Below are positions 35,081-43,614 of a stretch of 64,000 nt of DNA, piece by piece; within the stretch, counting starts at the first letter, position 1; every line of letters begins with the position of its first letter. A program made the position numbers and the translations under genes. The DNA is from DASYTH01 sp035762905 (GTDB taxonomy: Bacteria; Actinomycetota; Actinomycetes; Mycobacteriales; Pseudonocardiaceae): positions 1 to 64,000 of the forward strand of contig NZ_DASUCC010000148.1 of NCBI RefSeq assembly GCF_035762905.1. Reading direction: 5' to 3'. The notes beneath the pieces were generated by a model, which saw only the letters and a list, made by a program, of their open reading frames with translations, did no database searches and had not been told where the DNA came from.

Positions 35081-38000
35081 ATGAGCACCCCGACGCGGGC
35101 GCGCCGGCTGCCCGCGCCCGAGCAGCCGACCGGCGAGGTCGTGCTGGAATCGCCGCCCGCGCTGCCCAAGGGCAGCAACCAGGCGATGCTGCACATGCTG
35201 TTCATGGTGCCGATGATGCTGGCCATGGGCGGCATGTCGTTCGTCTACATCGGACGCGCCGGCGGGGTGATGACCTACATCTTCGGCGGTCTGTTCGTGC
35301 TCGTGATGGGCGGCATGATCGTGATGATGCTGGCCGGCAGCCGGCACGCGACCAAAGCCAAGATCAACGAGGAGCGGCGCGACTACCAGCGTTACCTTTC
35401 CGGGCTGCGCAAGCAGGTGCACGACGTCGCCGAACGCCAACGGTTCGCCCTCGCCTACGGGCAGCCGGATCCGGTCGACCTGTGGACGCTGGTCGACACG
35501 AGGAGGTTGTGGGAGCGCAGGCGGTCCGACTCGGACTTCGGCCAGGTTCGGGTGGGCACCAGCCCGCAGCGGCTGGCCACTCCGCTCCGGGCACCGCAGA
35601 CCGCGCCGCTGGAGGACCTCGACCCGGTCTCGTCGACCTCGTTGCGGCACTTCATCCGCGCCTACGCCACGGTCACCGAGCTGCCGGCCGCGATCTCGTT
35701 GCGGGCCTTCCCGCGGATCGGGGTCAGCGGGCCGCGCGCGGCGGTGCTCGATCTGGTGCGGGCGATGCTGGCTCAGGCGGTCGTCGCGCACGCCCCGGCC
35801 GATCTGCGGGTCGGGCTGTGCCTCACCGCGGACCGGCGCGGCGACTGGGACTGGGCCAAGTGGCTGCCGCAGCTCTACGACGCCATCGAGTCCGACGCCG
35901 TCGGGCCGACCCGGATCGTGGCCGCCGACCTGGACGCCCTTGCCGAGGCGTTCGGCCAGGATCTCGGCGAGCGCCCGCCGTTCACCCGGAACAGCGGGAT
36001 GGGATTCGACCTGCCGCACCTGGTGGTGGTGATCGACGGCGGCCGGACGCACGGCACGTCCCGGCTCGCACCGGAAACCGGACTGCACGGGGTGACGCTG
36101 ATCGAGATCGCCGACGGCCCGCCGGACACGCCGAGCCCGAACGCGTTGTTCCTGCACGCGTCGGCCGGCCGGCTCGGCATGCTGGCCGGCGAGGGTGGCG
36201 ACGCCGCCGGCTTCACCTACGTCGGCCGGCCGGACGCGTTGCCCACCGCCGACGCCGAGGCCCTGGCCCGGATGATGACCTCGCGGTACCGCAGCGGGAT
36301 GGCAGCGCCGGAAAGCCCGCTCGCCTCGACCTTCGGCCTGCCCGGCCTGCTCGGTCTCGGTGACCCGAGGGACGTCGATCCGGCCATCACCTGGCGTCCC
36401 CGGCCGCCGCGGGAGCGGTTGCGCGTCCCGCTCGGCCTCGACCTGCGTGGCCAGCCGGTCGAGCTGGACCTGAAGGAGTCGGCCGAGAACGGCATGGGCC
36501 CGCACGGTCTGGTGATCGGCGCCACCGGGTCGGGAAAGAGCGAACTGCTGCGCACCCTGGTCAGCGCGCTCGCGGTGACGCACTCGTCGGAGACGCTGAA
36601 CCTGGCACTGATCGACTTCAAGGGTGGCGCCACGTTCGCCGGGATGGCCGAGCTGCCGCACACCTGCGCGGTGATCACGAACCTGTCCGACGACCTGGCC
36701 CTTGTCGACCGGATGGCCGACGCGATCAACGGAGAACTGGTACGCCGCCAGGAACTTCTCCGGGACGCCGGCAATTTCGCTTCGGTCCGGGACTACGAGC
36801 GGGCCCGGGAGACCGGAGCGGACCTGGCTCCGCTGCCGGCCCTGCTGGTGATCATCGACGAGTTCAGCGAGCTGCTCACCAGCCGGCCGGAGTTCATCGA
36901 CCTGTTCGTGATGATCGGCCGGCTCGGTCGCAGCCTCGCGGTGCACCTGCTGCTCGCGTCGCAGCGACTGGAGGAGGGTCGGCTGCGCGGGCTGGAGGCG
37001 CACCTGTCCTACCGGATCGGGCTGCGCACGTTCTCCGCGTCGGAGAGCCGTGCGGTGCTCGGGGTTCCGGACGCCTACCACCTGCCGCCGGTGCCCGGCT
37101 CGGCCTACCTGCGACTGGACACGGACACCTTGCTGCGGCTGAAAACGGCCTACGTCTCGGGCGAGTTGCCGCCCCGGTCGACCGGCCCCGGACCGCAGGC
37201 GGCGCCCGGCCGGGAGGTGCTGCCGTTCACGCTCGAGGAGCTCCCCCGGCCGCCCGAACCCGCCCCGCCGGACAGCACGGCGCCGGACAGCGTCCCGGCC
37301 GGCACCGGTGAAACGATCATGGGCGCGATGCTGTCCCGGCTGACCGGAAAAGGCCCGCCCGCGCACCAGATCTGGTTGCCACCGCTGGCCGAACCGCCCA
37401 CCCTGGACCAGCTGCTGCCGCCGCTGAGTGTCGACGCGGAACGCGGGTTCTGCCCCACCGGCTGGTCCGGCAACGGCCAGTTGGTCGTACCGGTTGCCAT
37501 TGTGGACAAACCATTCGAGCAGACCCGCGACCAGATGTGGCTCGACCTCACCGCCGCCGCCGGCAACGTCCTGATGATCGGCGCGCCGCAGAGTGGAAAG
37601 AGCACGTTCCTGCGCGGCCTGGTCGCCTCACTCGCCCTCACCCATACACCGGCCGAGGTGCAGTTCTTCCTGCTGGACATGGGCGGTGGCGCGCTCGGCT
37701 CGGTCTCCGGGCTGCCGCACGTGAGCGGTTACGCGGTCCGCCGGGACGTCGAGCGGTGCCGCCGGGTGGTCGCCGAGGTCAACACCCTGCTCGGCCGGCG
37801 CGAGCAACTCTTCGCCGAGCACCGGATCGACTCGATCACGACGTTCCGGCAGCGGCGTCGCGAGTTCGTCGAGAGTGAGGACGGCGACCGGGAGTTCGGC
37901 GACGTGTTCCTCGTCGTCGACGACTGGGCGACGGTGCGACAGGAGTTCGAGTTCCTCGAGCCGACCATCGTCCGCCTGGCCACCCGGGGTCTGGGGTTCG

Positions 38001-39064
38001 GCATCCACGTCGTGGTGTCCAGCACCTGGTGGCTGAACATGCCGACACCGCTGCGGGACAGCCTCAACACCCGGATCGAGCTGCGGCTGGGTGACCCGTC
38101 GGACTCGATGATCGACCGCCGGGCCGCGCAGAACGTCCCGGCAAGTGCTCCCGGCCGGGGCATCACCGCGGAGCGGCTGCACATGCTCGGCGCTCTGTCC
38201 CGAGTGGACGGTGACTGCCGGGTCGACACCCTTGGCGCGGGAACGGCCAACCTGATCTCCCGGGTGCGCGATGCCTGGCCGGGCAAGCCGGCTCCACCGA
38301 TGCGGTTGCTGCCGAGAGAGGTGCCGGTCGAGGCACTGTCCCCGGCGTACCGCGCGCCAGGACAGACGATTCCGCTCGGTATCTCGGAAACCGATCTGCA
38401 GCCGGCCTTCCTGGACTTCACCACCGACCCGCACTTTCTTGCCTTCGCCGACGTGGAGTGCGGCAAGACCGCGCTGCTGCGCACGATCGCGCAGGGCATT
38501 ACCCGACGCTATACCCCGGAACAGGCCCGGATCATCATGGTGGACTACCGGCGCGGCCTGCTCGGTGCCGTCGGCAACGGCCACCTACTCGCCTACGCGG
38601 GATCGGAGCCGGTGCTCGACGACGCGGTCGCGCAGATCGCCACGGCGATGCGAGATCGGTTGCCCGGCCCGGACATCACGCCGGAACAGCTGCGCAGACG
38701 GGACTGGTGGCAGGGCCGTGAGCTGTTCCTGCTGATCGACGACTACGAGCTGGTGGCCACCCCCGGCAAGCTCACCCACCCGTTGCAGCCATTGCTGGAA
38801 TACCTGCCGCACGCCAGGGACATCGGCCTGCACGTGGTCATCGCCCGGGGCAGCGGCGGCGCGTCGCGGGCCATGTTCGACCCGGTGATCCAGCGAATGC
38901 GCGAGCTCGGTTCGCCGGGCCTGGTGATGTCCGGCAGCAAGGACGAGGGTCCGCTGGTCGGCGACATCAAGCCGGAACCGCAGCCGCCCGGCCGCGGTTA
39001 CCTGGTGCGCCGCCGCACCGGCAGTGAACTGGTCCAGGTGGCCTGGACGCCAGGCGAAAGCTGA
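35081..39064 (+). CDS. eccC: Type VII secretion ATPase EccC, three ATPase domains
   Basis: The motor of the ESX system, an FtsK/SpoIIIE-type protein of 1327 residues in one chain. Two membrane spans lie at about 35-90 (MLFMVPMMLAMGGMSFVYIG; VLVMGGMIVMMLAG). Domain 1 has Walker A GATGSGKS at 480-487 and Walker B LLVIIDEFSELL. Domain 2 has GAPQSGKS at 834-841 and FLVVDDW. Domain 3 has DVECGKTA at 1124-1131 and LFLLIDDYE. In known systems domain 1 drives transport and domain 3 recognises the C-terminus of the EsxB-like substrate. It is followed by the WXG100 genes. Confidence 0.97.
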   Translation: MSTPTRARRLPAPEQPTGEVVLESPPALPKGSNQAMLHMLFMVPMMLAMGGMSFVYIGRAGGVMTYIFGGLFVLVMGGMIVMMLAGSRHATKAKINEERRDYQRYLSGLRKQVHDVAERQRFALAYGQPDPVDLWTLVDTRRLWERRRSDSDFGQVRVGTSPQRLATPLRAPQTAPLEDLDPVSSTSLRHFIRAYATVTELPAAISLRAFPRIGVSGPRAAVLDLVRAMLAQAVVAHAPADLRVGLCLTADRRGDWDWAKWLPQLYDAIESDAVGPTRIVAADLDALAEAFGQDLGERPPFTRNSGMGFDLPHLVVVIDGGRTHGTSRLAPETGLHGVTLIEIADGPPDTPSPNALFLHASAGRLGMLAGEGGDAAGFTYVGRPDALPTADAEALARMMTSRYRSGMAAPESPLASTFGLPGLLGLGDPRDVDPAITWRPRPPRERLRVPLGLDLRGQPVELDLKESAENGMGPHGLVIGATGSGKSELLRTLVSALAVTHSSETLNLALIDFKGGATFAGMAELPHTCAVITNLSDDLALVDRMADAINGELVRRQELLRDAGNFASVRDYERARETGADLAPLPALLVIIDEFSELLTSRPEFIDLFVMIGRLGRSLAVHLLLASQRLEEGRLRGLEAHLSYRIGLRTFSASESRAVLGVPDAYHLPPVPGSAYLRLDTDTLLRLKTAYVSGELPPRSTGPGPQAAPGREVLPFTLEELPRPPEPAPPDSTAPDSVPAGTGETIMGAMLSRLTGKGPPAHQIWLPPLAEPPTLDQLLPPLSVDAERGFCPTGWSGNGQLVVPVAIVDKPFEQTRDQMWLDLTAAAGNVLMIGAPQSGKSTFLRGLVASLALTHTPAEVQFFLLDMGGGALGSVSGLPHVSGYAVRRDVERCRRVVAEVNTLLGRREQLFAEHRIDSITTFRQRRREFVESEDGDREFGDVFLVVDDWATVRQEFEFLEPTIVRLATRGLGFGIHVVVSSTWWLNMPTPLRDSLNTRIELRLGDPSDSMIDRRAAQNVPASAPGRGITAERLHMLGALSRVDGDCRVDTLGAGTANLISRVRDAWPGKPAPPMRLLPREVPVEALSPAYRAPGQTIPLGISETDLQPAFLDFTTDPHFLAFADVECGKTALLRTIAQGITRRYTPEQARIIMVDYRRGLLGAVGNGHLLAYAGSEPVLDDAVAQIATAMRDRLPGPDITPEQLRRRDWWQGRELFLLIDDYELVATPGKLTHPLQPLLEYLPHARDIGLHVVIARGSGGASRAMFDPVIQRMRELGSPGLVMSGSKDEGPLVGDIKPEPQPPGRGYLVRRRTGSELVQVAWTPGES

Positions 39065-39136
39065 AGTGTGGGTAAAAGTGCCGTGGGCCCAGAATGCCGG
39101 CGGCCATAACCTCAGATCCGAAAGGAGGCGACAATC

Positions 39137-39502
39137 ATGGCACCACAAGGAGTCGTTCTCGACCAGGCCGTTATGACCAAGGCGGCCAGGGATTTCGACG
39201 ACACGGCCAATCAGATTCGCGGCATGATGGCGAAGCTCAACGCGGACGTTGAGGGTCTCGTCGGCGCGACCAGGAACTTCAACGGTGCGGCACGGCTCGC
39301 GTTCGACCAGAACAAGATGCTGCTCAACGACCGGATCCAGAAGGCACAGGTCGAGCTCACGGTCATCGGGCAGAAGTTCAACGAGGTCATGAACACGCAC
39401 AGCTCGTTCGCCGACCAGCAGGCTCAGAAGATCAACCAAACCGTCACCGGGGCGATCAGCGGCGGCAACGGCGGCGGCATCGTCAGCGGGCTCAACGGCT
39501 GA
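39137..39502 (+). CDS. WXG100-family ESX substrate, first of the pair
   Basis: A 121-residue helical hairpin protein (TKAARDFDDTANQIRGMMAK; LLNDRIQKAQVELTVIGQKF) with FNG in the turn in place of the usual WxG, and a glycine-rich tail. A strong AAAGGAGG site precedes ATG 39137. It lies directly after eccC and 15 bp before the second small gene, the usual place of esxB/esxA. It should form a secreted heterodimer with the next protein. Confidence 0.88.
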   Translation: MAPQGVVLDQAVMTKAARDFDDTANQIRGMMAKLNADVEGLVGATRNFNGAARLAFDQNKMLLNDRIQKAQVELTVIGQKFNEVMNTHSSFADQQAQKINQTVTGAISGGNGGGIVSGLNG

Positions 39503-39517
39503 GAGGAGTGAGCGGAA

Positions 39518-39856
39518 ATGTATGAGTCAGGAGCACCCTCAGCCGGCACCGTCGCAATGTCCTTCGGCGCCGTCTCCGGCGCCGGTGCCACGCTGGTCAC
39601 CCAGTCCGGGGCGATCAACGGCGCGCTGGAAAGCCTGGACAAGGCGCTGAACCCGGTCCGGATGACCTGGTACGAGTCGGGCAGCAGTTCCGGCCAGGAG
39701 GCCCAGATCGCCGAGGTCAACCTGCGCAAGCTGCTCAACGACATGACGCTGATCATCAACAACCTCGGCCGGCTGCTGGACGGTACGGCGACCGAAGGTG
39801 CGGCGCTGGACGGAGCACTGGGCCAGAGGTTCCAGGGGCACGGCACCATCCGCTGA
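39518..39856 (+). CDS. WXG100-like ESX substrate, second of the pair
   Basis: A 112-residue protein with a central WYESG turn (NPVRMTWYESGSSSGQEAQI) between two helices (SGAINGALESLDKALNPVRM; NLRKLLNDMTLIINNLGRLL). Length, position and hairpin layout support an EsxA-like partner of the preceding protein. GGAG lies upstream of the ATG. Confidence 0.85.
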   Translation: MYESGAPSAGTVAMSFGAVSGAGATLVTQSGAINGALESLDKALNPVRMTWYESGSSSGQEAQIAEVNLRKLLNDMTLIINNLGRLLDGTATEGAALDGALGQRFQGHGTIR

Positions 39857-39961
39857 ACACCCAAGGGCGGCGTTCCGCCGTACGGCTGATCGCCGGCGCC
39901 GGCCGAGGTGGGTGGGCGTGCCGACCCGCCCACCTTGGCCGGAGTCCAGAAAGGATCCACC

Positions 39962-40300
39962 ATGCCGACTGGAAACGAGGGGTTCGCGGTCCACCTGCAG
40001 TCGCTGACCGACTTCGCCGGTGAGTTGGCTACCCAGCTCAGCGGCATGGGCCAACCGTTGAGCGATCTGGACTCGCTGGTCGAGCACAAGCTCCGGCTCG
40101 GTGAGTTCAACGAGGCCTATGCGCTGTGGAACAGCCACGGCATCGCGGTTTCGGAGATGTACATCCTGGTCGGTCAGGCCCGGGACGCGATCGAGTTCGC
40201 CAACGAGATCACCAAGACGGTGTCCGTCGCCTACCAGACCTACGACGACACCGTGACCGGCGCGATGCACGCGGTCGGGAAGTCGATCCAGGAAGCCTGA
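39962..40300 (+). CDS. Helical ESX substrate with YxxxD motif
   Basis: A 112-residue helical hairpin protein, not WXG100 in the strict sense. Near its C-terminus it has YQTYDDTV, which contains the YxxxD/E type VII export motif. The internal turn contains a Trp (YALWNSHGIAV). AAAGGA lies before ATG 39962. It is five bases before the next gene and probably partners the 402-residue protein. Confidence 0.8.
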   Translation: MPTGNEGFAVHLQSLTDFAGELATQLSGMGQPLSDLDSLVEHKLRLGEFNEAYALWNSHGIAVSEMYILVGQARDAIEFANEITKTVSVAYQTYDDTVTGAMHAVGKSIQEA

Positions 40301-40305
40301 GCACG

Positions 40306-41514
40306 ATGCCCGAGAAGCCGAACGGCCACACGGATTTCTCCCGGTACAGCCACGCACAGCTGTACGCGATGTTGCACGCAGGCGAGGAAGGGAGCGCGCG
40401 TTCGGCCGCGGACTCCTGGGACGCCGTGGGTGCGCGGTTGCACGAGCAGGCCGGCAACCTGGATGCCAGGCTGGCGCGGTTCCGGGAGCATTGGCAGGGC
40501 GGTGCGGCCGACGCGTACGCCGTGATGATCACCGACCTGGCCGGCGGGTTGCGCCGGATCGGCGACGCGGCGTTCGCGGTGCGCGACGCCGCGCACGACA
40601 CCGCCGACGCGCTGCACCGGGCCAAGGCCGAGATGCCGCCTCCGGTCGAGGTGCCCGAGGTCTCCCCCACCACCGTGCACCTGGCCACCGCCACGATCGA
40701 GGTGGATCCGATGGCATCGCCGGAATCCGTGGCGCAGCTGCGCCGGGCGCAGGCCGACGCGGTCGCGGCCGTGCAGAACCACCAGCAGGCTGCCAACGCG
40801 GCGAACGCCGCGCACGCGAAGGCCGTCGCCGTCATGGTCCGGCTGGCTGGGGAGTACCGGCGCTCGGAGCGGAGCATCCCGCACCTCAACATCGCGGGCC
40901 GGCCGCCCGGCGCACCCGGCTCCGGCCACGGTCACGGTCACGGTGGGGCGCTGGACGACGTGGACCTGCTCAACCCCAACGGATCCAGGCCGATGTTCGG
41001 CAGCATGTTCACCGCCGGCCTTGCGGCCGCGACGGCGGCGGCCGCCGGGCGGCTCGGGATGCCTCGCATCCCGACCTGGGCGGAGAAGAAGAAGGAGGAG
41101 CCGGCCGCCGAGACCGATCCGGACAAGGCCAAGGCGGCGCTCACCGACGGGCTCAAGGGAGTCGGTGGTGGCGGCGGCATCGGAAAGATCGGCGGGTTCG
41201 GCGCGGCCCCGCCGGTCCCGGTGGCGCACAACGGAATGCTCGGCGCCGGCCCGCCCCCGGTCGCCGCGGCCGGTCTCGGCGGCCTCGCCGCCGCCGGGGC
41301 CGCTGCCGGGGCGGGCGCGGCGACCGGCGGGATGCCGATGATGCCGTTCATGCCGTTCGCGCCCATGGGCATGGACATGGCCGGGGGCCGCCGGGTGCCG
41401 CCGTGGCTGGTGGAAACCGAGGAGGTCTGGGGCGAGTCATCGGTCATCACGCCGCCGGTGATCGGCGCCGACCCACCGGGCGACCCGAACCCGCATGCCG
41501 GGTTCCAGTTCTGA
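40306..41514 (+). CDS. PPE-like/WXG-domain secreted protein
   Basis: A 402-residue protein. The first 190 residues form a helical domain with a WQG turn (ARFREHWQGGAADAYAVMIT) ending in YRRSE, a YxxxE export motif. A His/Gly stretch (GHGHGHGG), a charged segment (EKKKEEPAAETDPDKAKAAL) and a long Ala/Gly/Pro/Met-rich region follow, with a conserved-looking end (PPWLVETEEVWGESSVITPP). The layout resembles PPE-type proteins of actinobacterial ESX loci that dock on the secretion machine or reach the envelope. It is downstream of the 112-residue helical partner. Confidence 0.8.
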   Translation: MPEKPNGHTDFSRYSHAQLYAMLHAGEEGSARSAADSWDAVGARLHEQAGNLDARLARFREHWQGGAADAYAVMITDLAGGLRRIGDAAFAVRDAAHDTADALHRAKAEMPPPVEVPEVSPTTVHLATATIEVDPMASPESVAQLRRAQADAVAAVQNHQQAANAANAAHAKAVAVMVRLAGEYRRSERSIPHLNIAGRPPGAPGSGHGHGHGGALDDVDLLNPNGSRPMFGSMFTAGLAAATAAAAGRLGMPRIPTWAEKKKEEPAAETDPDKAKAALTDGLKGVGGGGGIGKIGGFGAAPPVPVAHNGMLGAGPPPVAAAGLGGLAAAGAAAGAGAATGGMPMMPFMPFAPMGMDMAGGRRVPPWLVETEEVWGESSVITPPVIGADPPGDPNPHAGFQF

Positions 41515-41527
41515 GAAAGGCGAGACC

Positions 41528-42316
41528 ATGCCGCAGCTGACCCCCGATGAGATCGCCGCCTTGGCCGCACGCGCCGGCTTCACCGGGCAGGACCTGGAGA
41601 TGGCCGTGACGATCGCGCTCGCCGAGTCGGACGGGTGGACCGACCGGCTGGGTGATCTCAACCTGCAGAACGCGACCTACGGTCCGTCGGTGGGGCTGTG
41701 GCAGATCCGCACGGTTCACCCCGGTCCCAACCAGGGCTGGTTCGACCGGTTGCACCACAACCACCAGGACAACCTGGACCCGCAGACCAATGCCAACAAC
41801 GCCCACGCCATCTTCCAGCGGTACGGCTGGCGGCGCTGGGGGTCCTACACCGACGGCCGGTACCGGCAGTTCCTGGAGCAAGGGCGTACCGCCGCGCAAC
41901 GCCTGCAGCAACAGCAGCAACAGCAGCAACAGCAGCAGGCGCCGCAGGACCCGCAGCGGCGCGGGGACGCCGGGGGCGGCGGCGGGGGCGGGATGCAGTT
42001 CCCTCTGGCGGATCTGCTCGGCGCGGTGAGCAAGCTGCTCAACCCGAGCAACCAGCTCGGCCGGGCGGCCCAGACCGCGCGCGGTGCGGCGGCCAGCAGC
42101 GCCGCGTTCGGCAACGTCGAGTCCTCCGCCTCGGTGGCCGCCCGGCACCAGCGCAACACCGCCGAATACGGCGATGCGACGGAGGCGGCCCGGAACCGGC
42201 TGGACCGCATCAAGGATGAGATCAGGGGTTCCGAACAGTCCATTCGAGAGTTCGACCAGAACGGCAGCCAGCGGATCAACCGGACCGTCGTGGATCCGAT
42301 GACCTTCGTCGGATGA
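41528..42316 (+). CDS. Lysozyme-like (SLT) protein with polyglutamine linker
   Basis: A 262-residue protein. The first 115 residues are a transglycosylase-like domain with the likely catalytic Glu33 in TIALAESDGW, then GPSVGLWQIRTVHPG and NNAHAIFQRYGWRRWGSYTD. A linker of 11 consecutive Gln and a seven-Gly run follow, then a helical C-terminus (ATEAARNRLDRIKDEIRGSE). It has no signal peptide, so export by the ESX system is likely. Cleaving peptidoglycan locally to let the machine or its substrates pass is the best-supported role. Confidence 0.85.
   Translation: MPQLTPDEIAALAARAGFTGQDLEMAVTIALAESDGWTDRLGDLNLQNATYGPSVGLWQIRTVHPGPNQGWFDRLHHNHQDNLDPQTNANNAHAIFQRYGWRRWGSYTDGRYRQFLEQGRTAAQRLQQQQQQQQQQQAPQDPQRRGDAGGGGGGGMQFPLADLLGAVSKLLNPSNQLGRAAQTARGAAASSAAFGNVESSASVAARHQRNTAEYGDATEAARNRLDRIKDEIRGSEQSIREFDQNGSQRINRTVVDPMTFVG
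41906..41938 (+). repeat. CAG/CAA microsatellite encoding 11 glutamines
   Basis: Thirty-three bases of CAG and CAA codons, organised largely as repeats of CAACAGCAG, in the linker of the lysozyme-like protein. In-frame repeats of this kind can change length by slippage without breaking the frame. Confidence 0.9.
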
Positions 42317-42339
42317 GGTGACCGAGAGGAGCCCGCACC

Positions 42340-43263
42340 ATGGTCGCCACCCCCGGTATGCAGATCGTGCACGAGGCATTGAACGGCGCCGCCCGCGCGT
42401 TGCCCGAACAGGTCACCGTGCTCGGCGACACCCATCAGACACTGCTCTCCCGGCAGGTCCCGGCGTCCGCGTTCGCCAACGTGGACGCGTCCGCGGCGGC
42501 CGGCGCGACGCACGCCCGCACCGTGGAGGACAACGCCAGGGCGCTGGCCGCCGCCGGCCGGCGACTGGACCTGATGATCGCCGACATCCGCGGCACCACC
42601 GCCACCGCGCAGCAGTGGGACAAGGACAAGGCCACCCAGCAGAACAGCCAGGGCGCCGAACGGATCCAGCTGGCCCAGGCGAACACCGGCACCACGACGG
42701 ACGTCCCGCGCGGCGGCGCCTATCTCGACGGTGACCAGGTCCAGCTGCGCCCCCGCGACGAGACCGTCCCGTCGGTGACGATCCCGAACACCACGGGCGC
42801 GAAGGGCTTCACGGTCGGACCCTGGTACGACATCATCAATTCCGACCACACCTACCGGGTCGAGAGTGACACCAGGATCCCGTTCGACACCAACGCGAGC
42901 CAGCTCGGAAGCGCGATCGCCAACAACCCGGTGCCCAACGACGGGGCGGCGGCCGCCACCGCGGCCGGCACCCGCAACGACGCCGGGTACGGCAACTACG
43001 TCCACTCCTACACGGTGGCGTCGCCCGATCCCGACCGGTTCACCAACATCACGGTGAACTACACCGTCGCGGGCGAGCACATGCTGCACGAGGGCTACGT
43101 GATCCGCTACGGCGAGCGGCTGCCCGACGGCATGAGCCGGATCGTCAGCTACGGCGAAGGAAACTCCGGCTGGCAGCACCCACTGATGCTGCCCACCCAC
43201 TGGTACACCGACTACCTGTGGGAGCAGAACCATCAGCGCATCATCAACGGGCTGACCCGATGA
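42340..43263 (+). CDS. Putative ESX effector with unknown C-terminal domain
   Basis: A 307-residue protein. The first 110 residues are a helical ESX-like domain (GMQIVHEALNGAARALPEQV; THARTVEDNARALAAAGRRL). After a linker, the C-terminal 160 residues are beta-rich with many aromatic residues (YDIINSDHTYRVESDTRIPF; NITVNYTVAGEHMLHEGYVI; THWYTDYLWEQNHQRIINGL) and match no family I recognise. An effector or toxin domain is possible. A GAGGAG site precedes the ATG. It is the last gene of the eccC operon. No immunity-like gene follows on this strand. Confidence 0.7.
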   Translation: MVATPGMQIVHEALNGAARALPEQVTVLGDTHQTLLSRQVPASAFANVDASAAAGATHARTVEDNARALAAAGRRLDLMIADIRGTTATAQQWDKDKATQQNSQGAERIQLAQANTGTTTDVPRGGAYLDGDQVQLRPRDETVPSVTIPNTTGAKGFTVGPWYDIINSDHTYRVESDTRIPFDTNASQLGSAIANNPVPNDGAAAATAAGTRNDAGYGNYVHSYTVASPDPDRFTNITVNYTVAGEHMLHEGYVIRYGERLPDGMSRIVSYGEGNSGWQHPLMLPTHWYTDYLWEQNHQRIINGLTR

Positions 43264-43614
43264 TCGTGGCGCCGGTCGTGCGGATCGTGCACGACGCGGT
43301 GGTGCTCAGCGCACGATCCCCGATCCGAACCGGCCGCTGACAACGGACCCTGACCCATCGCCCATGCTGGAACTGGGAAATCGGCTGCCCGGGTCGGCAA
43401 CTCAGCGGCTGGAGCCACGGAGTCGGGTGTTGGGAGCGGGAAGTCGGGTGCTGGGATCGGCAACTCGGTACTGGAACTGACAACCCGAGAGCCCGGGTCG
43501 CCAACTCAGCGACTGGACCCGCGAACTCGGGTGTTGGGAGCGGGAACTCGGGTGCGGGGGCTGGGAACTCAGCGAGGGTGATGTCGGGGTTCGGGGCCGG
43601 GGTGCGGGTGGTGG
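43264..43614. repeat. Repetitive gap between convergent ESX genes
   Basis: 351 bp with no gene but recurrent AACTC-centred words, such as CAACTCAGCG, GAACTCGGGTG and GGGAACTCAGCG. The 20-mer TCGGGTGTTGGGAGCGGGAA occurs at 43423-43442 and again at 43527-43546. A related pattern occurs in another convergent gap at 62851-63163. Confidence 0.7.

Noticed and set aside
34376..37366. 996-codon minus-strand frame ending as the coiled-coil protein
   Set aside because: Upstream of ATG 34975 it runs antisense through eccC; the strong GGGAGG site marks the true start.
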